DNA from: Amphiura filiformis
Taxonomy: Eukaryota > Echinodermata > Ophiuroidea > Amphilepidida > Amphiuridae
Length of the DNA: 64,000 nucleotides
Assembly: GCF_039555335.1 (NCBI RefSeq)
Contig: NC_092642.1
Span: 20,340,382-20,404,381 of the forward strand
Direction: 5' to 3'
Both the position numbers and the translations under genes were made by a program. The notes beneath the pieces were generated by a model. It was given only the letters and a program-made list of their open reading frames with translations. It was not told the DNA's origin and did not search any database. Positions 11,590 to 21,764 of this stretch are shown here, piece by piece; the stretch's first letter is position 1, and every line of letters starts with the position of its first letter.

Positions 11590-12308
11590 AGTTTTAAGTT
11601 TATGCGGGAAAATACAAGAGCTTGATTAGCCAGTTTGCATGTGTCCAGATCTAAAACGACGAATCTTGGGAAGAATAAATATTCTAAATATCCTGGTAAC
11701 CTATGTTTTGAGAGGTGAGATTAATGGACACTGTATTTAGATAGGTAGATTATGCTAACGTGTCGATTATATTTCTTACTTAAAAACACATAAACAACTT
11801 TAAAACTTAATCTTAAAATATATAATTAAGTCATAAAACGTTGAAAACGGCAAGATCAATTACATGTAGACATGATCAGGGATCTGGATCCAATATGATA
11901 GCAGATATTGCCATTGTAATTCAGTATAATGTTATAATGGTTCTTAGAGTCAGGTGAGATGTATAAAATGATTTTAGTCCATATAACAGAACCACAAGTC
12001 CTATCCCGCGCTACAAATTCACTATTTGAATCTCTGACTGAGCTAAAACTATCTATAAAAACAAACACGTGCGTTTCTAATTCTAAAACGCCCAAAATGG
12101 CGACCTAATGAAAACACAGAGAATAAATTCAGTTACTGAGGTCAAAAGGAATAAAACAGTAAATCGTTGTCATTTAAAGCAAAAAAACAAAACAAAAAAC
12201 ATTAGTACGTAACTTCAGAGCCATGCGGCAATTTTCCTCGACTATTTATAAACAAATTATGTTGGCCTGTGTGCAAACAATTAGGCCTTAGGTTTACACA
12301 ATGGAGAT
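11590..12308. other. No feature recognised
   Basis: AT-rich sequence downstream of TREX-like gene B. No coding or repeat signal that I can support. Confidence 0.4.
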
Positions 12309-12860
12309 AGTTGTCAATAAACAATAATATCATCATCATCCACAAAAAATTGTCCGAGGTTATGACTCAGAATCTCCAAACATTGGGACGTCGACTAAAA
12401 ATGACATGGATGTGCACCAGCACTAGGAGACATGAACAGAGCTTGTTCATCCACAATATCGTCGGAACGTTTGCGTTTCAGCGCACTGTTTGACTGTTTG
12501 AAGACCGCGACACGGTGTGATAATCCTGAAGACGTTTGGTGGAGTTCTGTTCAAACCAAACACGTATTTTTGCCCAAGAAAAGTTGTCAATAAACAATAA
12601 TATTGACATCAGCATCCACAAAAAGTAGTCCGAGGTTACTCTGACTCAAAATCTCCAAACATTGGGACGTCGACTAAAAATGACATGGATGTGCACCAGC
12701 ACTAGGCGACATGAACAGAGCTTGTTCATCCGCATTATCGTCGGAACGTTTGCGTTTCAGCGCACCGCTTGAAGACCGCGACACGGTGTGATAATCCTGA
12801 AGACGTTTGGTGGAATTCTGTTCAAACCAAACACGTATTTTTTCCCAAGAATTAATACTA
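12309..12860. repeat. Tandem duplication of the 3' end of TREX-like gene B (two units of about 276 bases)
   Basis: Unit 1 (about 12309-12584) and unit 2 (about 12585-12860) both begin GTCAATAAACAATAATAT and run through CCAAACATTGGGACGTCGAC, the last codons of gene B, and up to the TGGGCAAAAATACG/TGGGAAAAAATACG stretch. The gene uses unit 2; unit 1 is a downstream extra copy of the last 60 or so codons plus 3' sequence, with a few changes (for example an extra TGACTGTT). Confidence 0.9.
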
Positions 12861-13228
12861 AGTTTCATCAAACCAATAGCATCATCTTCAGCAGTATGCT
12901 CATTGTAGGTATTTCCAAAGGTACTAAGAAGTAGACTTGTTAACTTATATGATCCTTTCTTGGGATAGACGGCTCGGAAAGCTGACAGACTATCGGCACA
13001 CATCAAATCTAGATTCCCCACACCAGAATCATTTAATTCAAACAATGAGCGCGCTAATATAGGAAAATCATATTGGTCGCCGTTGTGAGCTATCAGACAT
13101 ATCGGTTCCTCCTGTCTTTTAAAGAAACCTTCCAGTTGTTGGCAAATCTGTACATTAAATGTTGACTTCCCATTGTGACGGAGTAATGACCGCGACAAGC
13201 CGGTTATTTTCTCAGCATCCGGTTCGAC
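12674..13228 (-). CDS. TREX-like 3'-5' exonuclease gene B, exon 2 (active-site residues intact)
   Basis: Second half of a DEDDh exonuclease of the TREX1/TREX2 family, which trims 3' ends of DNA. It begins after a CACAG acceptor at 13229 with VEPDAEKITGLS, the expected continuation of the exon 1 end (CIDPEIE). Joined to exon 1 (26654-26896) it gives about 264 residues. Motif II is HNGDQYDF (Asp135) and motif III is HTAEDDAIGL (His192, Asp197; five apart as in TREX1/2), with FFKRQEEPICLIAHNG before. The C-terminus has a basic KRKRS stretch that could be a nuclear signal (inference) and no membrane segment, unlike mammalian TREX1. The link to exon 1 across 13.4 kb rests on matching phase, sequence continuity and the lack of another exon 1 between. 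Confidence 0.88.
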   Translation of the reverse strand, partial: VEPDAEKITGLSRSLLRHNGKSTFNVQICQQLEGFFKRQEEPICLIAHNGDQYDFPILARSLFELNDSGVGNLDLMCADSLSAFRAVYPKKGSYKLTSLLLSTFGNTYNEHTAEDDAIGLMKLSINSWEKIRVWFEQNSTKRLQDYHTVSRSSSGALKRKRSDDNADEQALFMSPSAGAHPCHF

Positions 13229-14269
13229 CTGTGGTTAAAAGAACAAAAGGTTTAGTTTTACTATTTTTTTGTTCAATGCAATTATGCTCACTGTATTACA
13301 TCACCCATAGTGGGTAGGAGAACATGAAAACTAATATGAGATACTGTATTAGGATCACATATTAAGTATCATGTGAGAGTATACTCTTGTACTCCAGAAG
13401 ACAGGATCACATATTAAATATTTGACACCATAGAATATAAAAACTAGTAATTTGATAAGTTAAAATAAGATTTTTAACGGAATAAATCTAAATAATATGA
13501 TTATGCAGTTTATTCCGTTAAATATTTACCCCATAATTTCCCTCATTCTTCAGGCCCTGCCCTCTATCGGGTGCTAATTTAAAGTTTAAGCTTGATTGCT
13601 ATTGTTTCTTTGTAAGCCTGCGGCGCAACCTTGAACAATATTGTCCTTGAGATACCCATATCCTGCTTTTTATATTCCATAGTGTCGCACATTTAATATG
13701 TGATCCTGTCTTCTGGAGTACAAGAGTATACTCTCACATGATACTTAATATGTGATCCTAATACAGTATCTCATATTAGTAGAGAAAAGATGGCGCCCCA
13801 ATGGATGGCAGCAGTTACATCTTGCTCTACATATTTTTAGCTGAAAACTATGCTTTTTGCTGTATTTAGTTCTTCAAAGTTATATTGATGGATTACTTGT
13901 AACTTCTAGACTGCACCTATGTATATATTTTCTACTTTGGAATTGAAACCTGGATGTTTTTAATGGATTTATATTTGTGATTTACATGAATTTTCTGTGA
14001 ATTTTTTTATGTTGACATCAATTCAGTCACCACAACCAACATTAGCCTATGGATCAACCAATCAGAGACCTGCTCATCACAGTTGGTCATTGAGGGAGAA
14101 CCAATCACCAATCAGCCTGAATTGACCATGCACTATGTACATAATGGAAACTTTTATTGACCTAATTTGCATATTGACTCATCTTCCTGTTCAAGTACCT
14201 ACAAACTACTTGAGATAACTTTCTTTTATGCAATAGGAATGTAGTCTTCAAGCTATTGATTTTTACACA

Positions 14270-15070
14270 ATGGATATCCTGCTTTTGAACTTGTTTATTC
14301 TTCTACTCTCCACTGGATCTATTTGTTTGTCTGATAAACTGTCTGAGAACTTTGTACAGACACCCAATATTCAACACGAAATTTGTTACCAAAATGCAGC
14401 ACCCAAACATCACAAATATCTTGCAGGAAGGATTTCCTATAATGTGAATAGAACTGCAACATTTCAAATTGAATTGTTAAAAGCTATGGACATAAATCCC
14501 CATCCTGGACCTACTATAGAAACCAATGAATTTGACAATATACCACATTCCTCATCTACACCCTCACTTGTTTATGATGCTCATCAACTTAGATCACTCA
14601 ATCCCTATACAAACCAATCACCACCACGTCTCATGAATGAAACATGGAATATCATCAGAACTCTGCAAATCAACAGGTTACCTATCAGACGTCGAAGAAA
14701 GAGAGGCGGTCGTCGTAAACCATGGAACCCCCTGCCTACGAATAAAGCAACTGATAACCCCATAGAAGTTCTGACTACGCTTCCAACTAAATATAGAAAC
14801 AATGATCACGATAAACCTAATGGTGCTAATCTATGTAATCTCAAACCCATACCAATGCATAATCCCAAAATAATTTCTGACACTAAAGTTTGTCTTTGGA
14901 ATGCACGCTCTATCCGGAATAAGAACATTGAACTTACTGACTATATTGATGAACATGATGTAGATATTATGATAATAGTTGAAAGTTGGCTCTTGAATAA
15001 TGATGATGTTGTAATTGGCGAGTGTACACCTCCGGGGTACACCTTTATAAATGTCCTCGTATGTCTTTAA
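14270..15070 (+). CDS. LINE ORF, 5' part: signal-like N-terminus, 2A-like motif, start of endonuclease
   Basis: 266 residues. The first 20 residues (MDILLLNLFILLLSTGSICL) are hydrophobic and look like a signal peptide. Residues around 80 read AMDINPHPGPT, close to the 2A peptide pattern D(V/I)ExNPGP, with E to N and N to H changes. Some CR1-like elements of sea urchins and amphioxus are known to have 2A-like peptides here. A basic RRRRKRGGRRK patch follows, then the endonuclease start VCLWNARSIRNK, IMIIVESWL and PPGYTFINV. The frame then shifts: the next expected residues (PRMSLTYGGG) continue in the frame of 15022-17817. One base is missing near 15055. Confidence 0.85.
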   Translation: MDILLLNLFILLLSTGSICLSDKLSENFVQTPNIQHEICYQNAAPKHHKYLAGRISYNVNRTATFQIELLKAMDINPHPGPTIETNEFDNIPHSSSTPSLVYDAHQLRSLNPYTNQSPPRLMNETWNIIRTLQINRLPIRRRRKRGGRRKPWNPLPTNKATDNPIEVLTTLPTKYRNNDHDKPNGANLCNLKPIPMHNPKIISDTKVCLWNARSIRNKNIELTDYIDEHDVDIMIIVESWLLNNDDVVIGECTPPGYTFINVLVCL

Positions 15071-17817
15071 CCTATGGTGGTGGGATTGCTATGATTTATA
15101 AATCTTCTATGAAAATGCAACTTAAGAGTAATAGTAATGATGATGGTAGTTTTAAGTGTACAACATTTGAATATGCTCATATTTGTAACCAATCTTGTAC
15201 TGTAAATTTTCTTATTGTATATAGACCTCCGCCTTCAACTACCAATGGTTTTAAGTACACTACCTTTATTGATGAATTTGATGATTTTGTTAACGAGATG
15301 ACTTCTCTTTCAGGACATGTAATATTATTAGGTGATTTTAATGTACACTGGGATAAACCAGACAAATCTGATGTTAGTCAATTTATCACCATGACAGACT
15401 CTGCTGATTTTATTCAACATGTTCATGGACCCACTCACAAGTCTGGTCATACTATTGATTTAGTCTTCACTCAATCTAATGATCCAATTATTAAGAATTG
15501 TACTACTGATGACACTTTATTGTCTGATCATTATTTGGATCCAATTATTGATGATTGTATTTCTACTCAATACTCCAAACTGTCTGATCATCGTGGAATT
15601 AATCTGATAATTGATACACCTAAGCCACCTCCTATTTATATCAAATCTTCTACCAGAAACTACAAAAATATTGATAGAACTCTATTTGATGATGATTTAA
15701 CTGAATTTCTTAGTTGTCCTGATTCAAAGAATCATGATGCAAATGATCTTCTGGAATTTTATAATAATGGAACAATGTCTCTTCTTGACAAGCACGCACC
15801 ATCTGTCACCAAAACTCGCCGTGTCAAACACAGAATGCCATATTATAATCAGGATATACACAATGCTCGTCAAGTAAAACGCCAAGCTGAAAGAAAATGG
15901 AGAAAATCTCAACTATCTGCTGATCGACAAGAATATACTAAGGCTAAAAACTATGTCAAACACTTAACTGATATTGCTAAGCAGAAATACTTCAAGGACA
16001 AATTAAATATGTGTACAACCAAGGATGCTTTTCGCACAATCAATACACTTTTGAACAAAACTTCACATGTACTACCTATTCATGATTCACCAAGTCTTCT
16101 AAGCAATCAATTTTCAAATTTCTTTGTCTCCAAAATTGTGAAAATCCGCTCAAATCTGGATAGCAATGTTACTACTACTACGAGTACTACAATTAATCAT
16201 GTGACATTCGCTGATAATCATGCCGATCTTCACACACTTTCAATGCTCACACCTGCCACCGAAGAGGAAGTTAGAAAGTTTATTGGCAAATCTCCTAGCA
16301 AAACTAGCAGACTTGACCCAATTCCAACGTGGTTTCTAAAAGAACTGTTGAGCAACGGACATCTTCTTACTCTGATCACTAACATTATAAACTCGTCACT
16401 TTCAACTGGTACTTTTCCAAATGCAGCAAGACATGCTATAATCAAACCACTGTTGAAAAAGCCATCACTCAACAGGAATGTCCTTAAGAACTACCGACCT
16501 GTTGCCAATTTGACATTCATTGGCAAAATCATTGAAAAAATTGCATGTTCCAGACTAACCGATCATATGAACTTGTATAACCTTGCTGATCCCTTCCAAT
16601 CAGCCTACAGATCACATTCTTGCACAGAATCTGCTTTAATTAAGGTAAAAAATGACATTATGTTTGCGTTGGATTCAAACCAAGTTGTGTTATTGGTGCT
16701 TCTAGATCTTTCTGCCGCCTTTGACACCATCGATCATGGAATATTGCTTTCACGCCTTTCAAATCGCCTTGGTGTCAAAGGTGTTGCTCTCAAATGGTTT
16801 GAGTCCTACCTCACTGGATGGTCCATTCGCGTTGATGTAGCAGGAGAACTTTCACAACCAGTAACTGCAACATTTGGATTACCACAAGGTTCAATTGTTG
16901 GGCCTATTGGCTACACAATATACACACTACCTGTCGGTGATATTGCCCGTAAACACAAAGTGTCCTACCATGTCTACGCTGATGACACCCAACTCTACGT
17001 CTCCTGTAATCCTAAGATACCTGGTGAATTAGATAATGCTATTGCAAAACTTCAAAACTGTATATATGAAATCAAAACTTGGATGATCCAAAACAAATTA
17101 CAACTCAACAATGATAAAACTGAATTTTTCATTGCATCGTCTCCTCATAACACACGCTTTATCAACAATGTTTCGCTCAAAATGGGAGATTCAACCATCT
17201 TGCCATCAGAGTCGGTTCGTAATCTTGGTTCATTTTTTGATACAAATATGTCTATGACAACGCACATCACTAATTTATGCAAAACAACTACATTTCATCT
17301 ACGTAATTTAACTAGAATACGGAAATATATTGATAAAGATACTTGTAATCATGCTGCTCGCTCACTTGTTTTGTCCCGTTTGGATTACTGTAATGGTCTC
17401 TTGTCTTCAATTCCACATAAACATGTCCTTCGTCTTCAACGTCTTCAAAACTGGGCAGCTCGACTTGTTTTTAATGTACCTCGCAAGCACGATTCGCAAC
17501 CATTGTTGTCTGCTCTTCATTGGCTTCCTGTCCAACAGCGTATTATCTACAAACTGCTCCTCTACGTCTACAAGACTCTAAACCACTTAGCACCAGATTA
17601 TCTGAATACTTGTCTTCATATTTATCATCCAACCCGTAATCTCAGATCCATCAATGATTTCCTTCGTTTGGATTACCCCAAGGCTCACCTTAGAGCAGGC
17701 GACAGGACATTTACTTTATGTGCTTCACAGGAATGGAATAAACTTCCTATCACAATAAGAGAATCCTCTTCCATCGCGAGTTTTAAAAAGTCAATTAAGA
17801 CCTATCTTTTTCCATGA
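15022..17817 (+). CDS. LINE ORF, main part: endonuclease and reverse transcriptase
   Basis: 931 residues, opened by a GTG with no real start, because it continues the upstream frame after a one-base loss. Endonuclease motifs: YGGGIAMIYK, LLGDFNVHWD, GHTIDLVFT and SDHRGINL. RT motifs in order: YRPVANLTFIGKIIEK, VLLVLLDLSAAFDTIDH, GLPQGSIVGPI and HVYADDTQLYV (catalytic YADD). The C-terminal part has LQRLQNWAARLVF and LHWLPVQQRIIYKLL, and ends IASFKKSIKTYLFP. This enzyme nicks target DNA and copies the element RNA there. All RT motifs are intact; only the frameshift would block full-length protein. Confidence 0.95.
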   Translation: MYTSGVHLYKCPRMSLTYGGGIAMIYKSSMKMQLKSNSNDDGSFKCTTFEYAHICNQSCTVNFLIVYRPPPSTTNGFKYTTFIDEFDDFVNEMTSLSGHVILLGDFNVHWDKPDKSDVSQFITMTDSADFIQHVHGPTHKSGHTIDLVFTQSNDPIIKNCTTDDTLLSDHYLDPIIDDCISTQYSKLSDHRGINLIIDTPKPPPIYIKSSTRNYKNIDRTLFDDDLTEFLSCPDSKNHDANDLLEFYNNGTMSLLDKHAPSVTKTRRVKHRMPYYNQDIHNARQVKRQAERKWRKSQLSADRQEYTKAKNYVKHLTDIAKQKYFKDKLNMCTTKDAFRTINTLLNKTSHVLPIHDSPSLLSNQFSNFFVSKIVKIRSNLDSNVTTTTSTTINHVTFADNHADLHTLSMLTPATEEEVRKFIGKSPSKTSRLDPIPTWFLKELLSNGHLLTLITNIINSSLSTGTFPNAARHAIIKPLLKKPSLNRNVLKNYRPVANLTFIGKIIEKIACSRLTDHMNLYNLADPFQSAYRSHSCTESALIKVKNDIMFALDSNQVVLLVLLDLSAAFDTIDHGILLSRLSNRLGVKGVALKWFESYLTGWSIRVDVAGELSQPVTATFGLPQGSIVGPIGYTIYTLPVGDIARKHKVSYHVYADDTQLYVSCNPKIPGELDNAIAKLQNCIYEIKTWMIQNKLQLNNDKTEFFIASSPHNTRFINNVSLKMGDSTILPSESVRNLGSFFDTNMSMTTHITNLCKTTTFHLRNLTRIRKYIDKDTCNHAARSLVLSRLDYCNGLLSSIPHKHVLRLQRLQNWAARLVFNVPRKHDSQPLLSALHWLPVQQRIIYKLLLYVYKTLNHLAPDYLNTCLHIYHPTRNLRSINDFLRLDYPKAHLRAGDRTFTLCASQEWNKLPITIRESSSIASFKKSIKTYLFP

Positions 17818-18119
17818 TGTGTTTTACTTTGTTGATCTTTATATTTTATGACTTGTATTATGTAAATTTAAGGATTGTACTCTATAATGTTATTTATTTA
17901 AGGTTTTGCTTTGTGTACCTTAAGATGTTTTTATTTTTACTTTGTAAGCGCTACGAGCTTGTCATAAGGAACAGCGCACCAAAAGTTTTATGTTATGTTA
18001 TGTTATGTTATGTTATTAGTTTTCATGTTCTCCTACCCACTATGGGTGATTACATAACGAATGTAAAGTTATGGCACGCCCAGCACTCCCAATTGAGTTT
18101 ACATTACCCTGGCACTTGC

Positions 18120-18309
18120 TTTAGAAGATTTTCAACATTTGGGGGGAGGGGGGCTGAAACTGAAAAATACTTTGATGGGTCACCCTGGGGGTGCCCGAGG
18201 GGAGGGGGCATTACCCCCTCAGAGTCAGAAAATGTTGCAAAATATAGGTCACAAACACCCATTTTCCCTCTATTTTATCACAATTTTTTTAAACTTTCCC
18301 TAGGATTAT
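18120..18309. other. G-rich flank of the LINE/MITE
   Basis: Runs of GGGGG and GTGCCCGAGGGG, apparently a diverged start of the repeat that becomes tandem from 18310 on. Confidence 0.4.
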
Positions 18310-18960
18310 GGGGGGGCTGAATGGGGTGTCTGAGGGGATGTGCCCCTCAGAAGTGAGAAACTTTTGCAAAATGAAGACCTAATTGATGCCATTTGGTGGA
18401 CCATTTTGACATTATTATTGTGTGAAATTTGAGTTTTAAAGAGCGGAAAATATGTGGAATGACCATGCCGGCTCATTTCCTATTCGTGGACAAGTTTTCA
18501 ATATTATAATTGTATAAATTTAATTGCTTGCGCGACGCAGGGGGTGTCTGAGGGGGATGTGCACCCTCAGAAGTTAGAAACTTTTGCAAAATGAAGACCT
18601 AATTGAAGCCATTTGGTGGACCATTTTGACATTATTATTGTGTGAAATTTGAGTTTTAAAGAGCGGAAAATTTGTGAAATGACCATGCCGGCTCATTTCC
18701 CATTTGTGGACAAGTTTTCAATATTATTGTATAAATTCAATTGCTTTAAACATAAAGTTCCGGGTATCCAAAGCATAAAGAAAAGGACAACTTCTTTATA
18801 CATACGCAGGGGGTGTCTAAGTTGGAAAATTGTGCAAAAAGAAGGTCCAGTTGAAGCCATTTGGTGGACGATTTTGACACTATTAAAGTATTATTGTGTA
18901 CAATTTTAGTTAGATAAAGTTCGGAAATGAAGGCCCAATCGAAGCCATTCGTGGAACATT
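18310..18960. repeat. Tandem repeat of about 220 bases, two full units and a partial third
   Basis: Unit 1 (about 18320-18538) and unit 2 (about 18539-18760) start GGGGTGTCTGAGGGG and share AAAATGAAGACCTAATTGA, CCATTTGGTGGACCATTTTG and ACCATGCCGGCTCATTTCC. A partial third starts near 18807 and lacks the later part; another fragment is at 19085-19120. The start of each unit can form a small hairpin (GAGGGG..CCCCTC). Confidence 0.85.
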
Positions 18961-19137
18961 ATCATTATTCACTATTACGGTAGGCCTTATCATTATTATT
19001 TAGTTATTACTTAAAACAATATAGGCCTAAATTGTATGGGTGTCCGAACAAAAGCAAAAACGGCCAGTTGTTTACGCATACGTAGGTGTGTCTGAGGGGG
19101 AAAATTTTGCAAAATGAAGGACTCAATTACGCGCAAT

Positions 19138-19285
19138 TTAACCTTTCTCTTCTCTTTTCTCGCCTTTCTCTTCTCTTTTCTCCTTTTCTCTTTCTCTCCT
19201 TTCCCTTTTCTCGTTTTTACGGGGGGCGCGCGCCCCATCTTTCCTACTTTTGCTATTTTTACGGGGGCACGCGCCCCTCCGCTCC
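19138..19285. repeat. CT-rich low-complexity tract
   Basis: Runs of TTTCTCTTCTC and CCTTTCTC units followed by GGGGGCGCGCGCCCC. The long frames here on both strands are low-complexity artefacts. Confidence 0.8.
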
Positions 19286-19340
19286 CCTGGATCCGCACCT
19301 GAACCCCATACCCAATCTAGTATCCGTATCCACGATTTAG

Positions 19341-19523
19341 AGAATAAACGATAGGAATTTTTATTTTGCCTATCCTCTACCGTGTGATAGACGACAGGCA
19401 GGTCCAATATTTTGAGTAGTGGATGCCGGCGCAGCCGGTATCCACTACGATAAAATATTGGACCTGCCTATCGTCTATCATAGGTAGTGGATAGGCAAAA
19501 TAAAAATTCCTATCGTTTATTCT
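19341..19523. repeat. Near-perfect 183-base palindrome
   Basis: The left arm starts AGAATAAACGATAGGAATTT at 19341 and is repeated inverted, ending at 19523. The arms run to a GTAGTGGATGCCGGC/GCCGGTATCCACTAC tip around 19425-19455 with a loop of three bases. About 85-90 bases per arm with few mismatches. It could be a foldback element; I see no target duplication. Confidence 0.9.
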
Positions 19524-19783
19524 CATTCTTAGTCAGTTAAATATTATTTTAATAACTGTAAACAATTTTTTTAAAGCAAAAACTAAGTTACCGTCATAAA
19601 AACTTCCCTCATTATAAAATGAACGAAACTTGTTTACAACTTTACGTTATTCTGTTGCGCGTACTGCTAGCGCGTTCGCGTATTCCGCACTAGTCTACGC
19701 ATCCAGCGCGATACATACTCGCACCTCTAACGCGTGTTACGGATTATCAAGACGCATGATGACGTGGGGTCGTCTACGTAGTA

Positions 19784-20150
19784 GATAAAGGGTGAGAAAC
19801 AGACCATTACCATAGATAATCGGTGTCTTGTTGAGGTATGGTGAGCATGTTAGTCGCTCGGAAGGCGAGACCCCGAAATCTATGGTAATGGTCTGTTTTG
19901 AACCGTTTATCTTACATATACGGTGAGCCAAAATGAACGAATTTGTTGTTATGGTTTATTCATTTTCCAAAAGACAAAAAGAAAAGCTGATATGATTATC
20001 TTGTGTAAGTTTAGGGTTTTTCCAAAATAAAAACACACTGGGACAGTCATGTGTCCTGCGTTCAAGTCTATGAGTCTTATTGTAAGTGATTTAATCAAAT
20101 CAATACAGCATTGATTTCAATCTATTTAACGCGTTAAACGGGAGATTCTA
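19784..20150. repeat. Repeat family shared with 55.83-57.46 kb
   Basis: AGATAAAGGGTGAGAAACAG is followed by CCATTACCATAGAT; the complement returns at 19875-19916 (ATCTATGGTAATGGTCTGTT..AACCGTTTATCT), forming a hairpin. Then come CGGTGAGCCAAAAT, ATGGTTTATT and TAAGTGATTTAATCAAATC. The same order is found at 55830-56000 and 57400-57445. Confidence 0.75.
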
Positions 20151-21029
20151 TTCAATTCACTCGATAGCCTTATTAATTCTTTATACATATATTCGTAATA
20201 TTAATAATGAATATGTAAATAGTTCAAAGGTCAAATTAAAAAGTGGGTGTGTTTTACCTAGATATGGCGGTAACTCATTTAACACCATAGAATATATATT
20301 TATCTTTAATATACTTATACAACAAATGTCCTGAACAAAATCAACGCATATTCCTGGGTACCCTCCTCGACCTATTTTGGTTGGGGTTAGGCCATGGATT
20401 GTTGTAGTTACTAGTTTTTCTACATCTAGTCTTGTGGCCTGTAATGTACTGCATTTTAGGTGCAAAATATCCTTGGTTGAACTTAATTTGTAAGACCTCA
20501 TGGCTATGTTTTGTTACCTACTTGGTGTCATTCAATACACACAAGTATTGTTTACCATCTTCATTTAAATCTAATATGCATAAACTTGCATAATAATTTA
20601 ATAATAATAATAATAATAATAAAAGAGATTTATATAGCGCATCATACAGAAGTCTCGATGCGCTTTACAGAGCACACATACATAAAAGTAAAAACTAAAT
20701 AAATGTACAAAAATCCTTAAATAATACACCTTAAAATACAAACTACAATAACAAGATTAATTAGGCTACACCAAGCATCCCTCACAAGGAAAGGAGAAAA
20801 TAAGAACGAGCAAAGGGTCCCAACCAAGTGAAAGACGCATGGTAGCACAGCATATACATACAGAGTAAGCAATAAAACAATGACCATATTATATTTACAG
20901 GCCATTATACTCATTATAGCAAAAACCAAGTTCAACATGATCAATATAAAAACATAATAATTATTAAATGGCGAATAAGATCAAATCAGACAGAAGCGAG
21001 AAATATTTCAGCTTGGAAAAACAGCAATA

Positions 21030-21452
21030 TGATGGTGGCACAGCACCCTGCTGAGGGGAGAGGTTGCCAGCACGTCACCCTCAGCTAGAAACATAATAAA
21101 TAAAACGCGAGATATGGGGTGGCACAACACCCTGCTGAGGGGAGAGGTTACCAGCACGTCACCCTCAGCGAGAACAAACATGATAATACAATTAAAATTA
21201 AGGCGTAGGCGAGACCAGCGGCGAGAACAACATTATGCCGATTATTAAAACGCAATATGGGGTGACACAGCACCCTGCTGAGGGGAGAGGTTACCAGCAC
21301 GTCACCCTCAGCAAGAACAACACAGAAGTATTTTTACAAGATATATTTGACGAAAAACAGCGATAACTATCTGGCGATAAATAAAACACGAAATGGGGTG
21401 GCACAACACCCTGCTGAGGGGAGAGGTTTCTAGCACATCACCCTCAGCAAAT
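21030..21452 (-). repeat. Four spaced copies of a 50-base hairpin in the LINE 3' region
   Basis: Copies begin near 21033, 21118, 21261 and 21396. Each reads (plus strand) CACCCTGCTGAGGGGAGAGG, then TTACCAGCACGTCACCCTCAGC, so GCTGAGGG pairs with CCCTCAGC. The spacers between copies are unlike in length (about 35-90 bases). Changes between copies sit mostly in the loop. Confidence 0.9.
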
Positions 21453-21764
21453 TGAAACATAATAAATTATATAACAACAAAATCACAGATGAATCAAACA
21501 ATGAAAAGATGCGTCTTCAGAAGTCGCTTGAAAGAGTGCAGCGAGTCAGCAGAACGAATGTTATGTGGCAGGTTGTTCCACAGAAAAGGTGCAGCGAACG
21601 CGAATGATCTTTCCCCATAATACTTGGTAGATGGACGACATGTGACTGAGAGAAGTGATTTAGAAGACGAACGAAGTTTGCGACTAGGATTGTAGTGCGA
21701 GATGAACTGTGAGATGTACAGAGGAGAAAGTTGATTTTGAGCCTTGAAGGTCATGAGAAGAATC

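Larger units (their letters stand above)
13781..18013 (+). mobile_element. CR1/L2-type LINE, nearly full length, inserted in the MITE
   Basis: A 4.2 kb non-LTR element with a 5' leader, one long coding region broken by one frameshift, and a 3' tail of about five TTATG units (to 18013). The target TATTAGT is found at both sides (13774-13780 and 18014-18020), although the right copy abuts the tail and its exact length is ambiguous. The coding region has an apurinic-type endonuclease and an RT with YADD. It is likely young, given its single lesion. Confidence 0.9.
13302..18048. mobile_element. MITE with 7-base target duplication, interrupted by a LINE
   Basis: The left terminal repeat starts CACCCATAGTGGGTAGGAG at 13302 and the right one ends with its complement at 18048. 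The flanks are ATTACAT on both sides (13295-13301 and 18049-18055), a 7-base target duplication. The arms are about 115 bases and include AGTATCATGTGAGAGTATAC. The left part runs to 13780; the LINE (13781-18013) is inserted in the right arm, and the MITE resumes at 18014-18020. A complete, reversed copy lies at 51282-51896. No transposase; I cannot assign the superfamily from the ends. Confidence 0.92.

Noticed and set aside
18700-19410. Frames around 18649-18909 and 19011-19407
   Set aside because: They lie in tandem repeat and CT-rich low-complexity sequence.
21030-21452. CRISPR-like array
   Set aside because: Eukaryotic LINE 3' region; spacers are uneven and not unique spacer-like; each repeat is a hairpin in the LINE.
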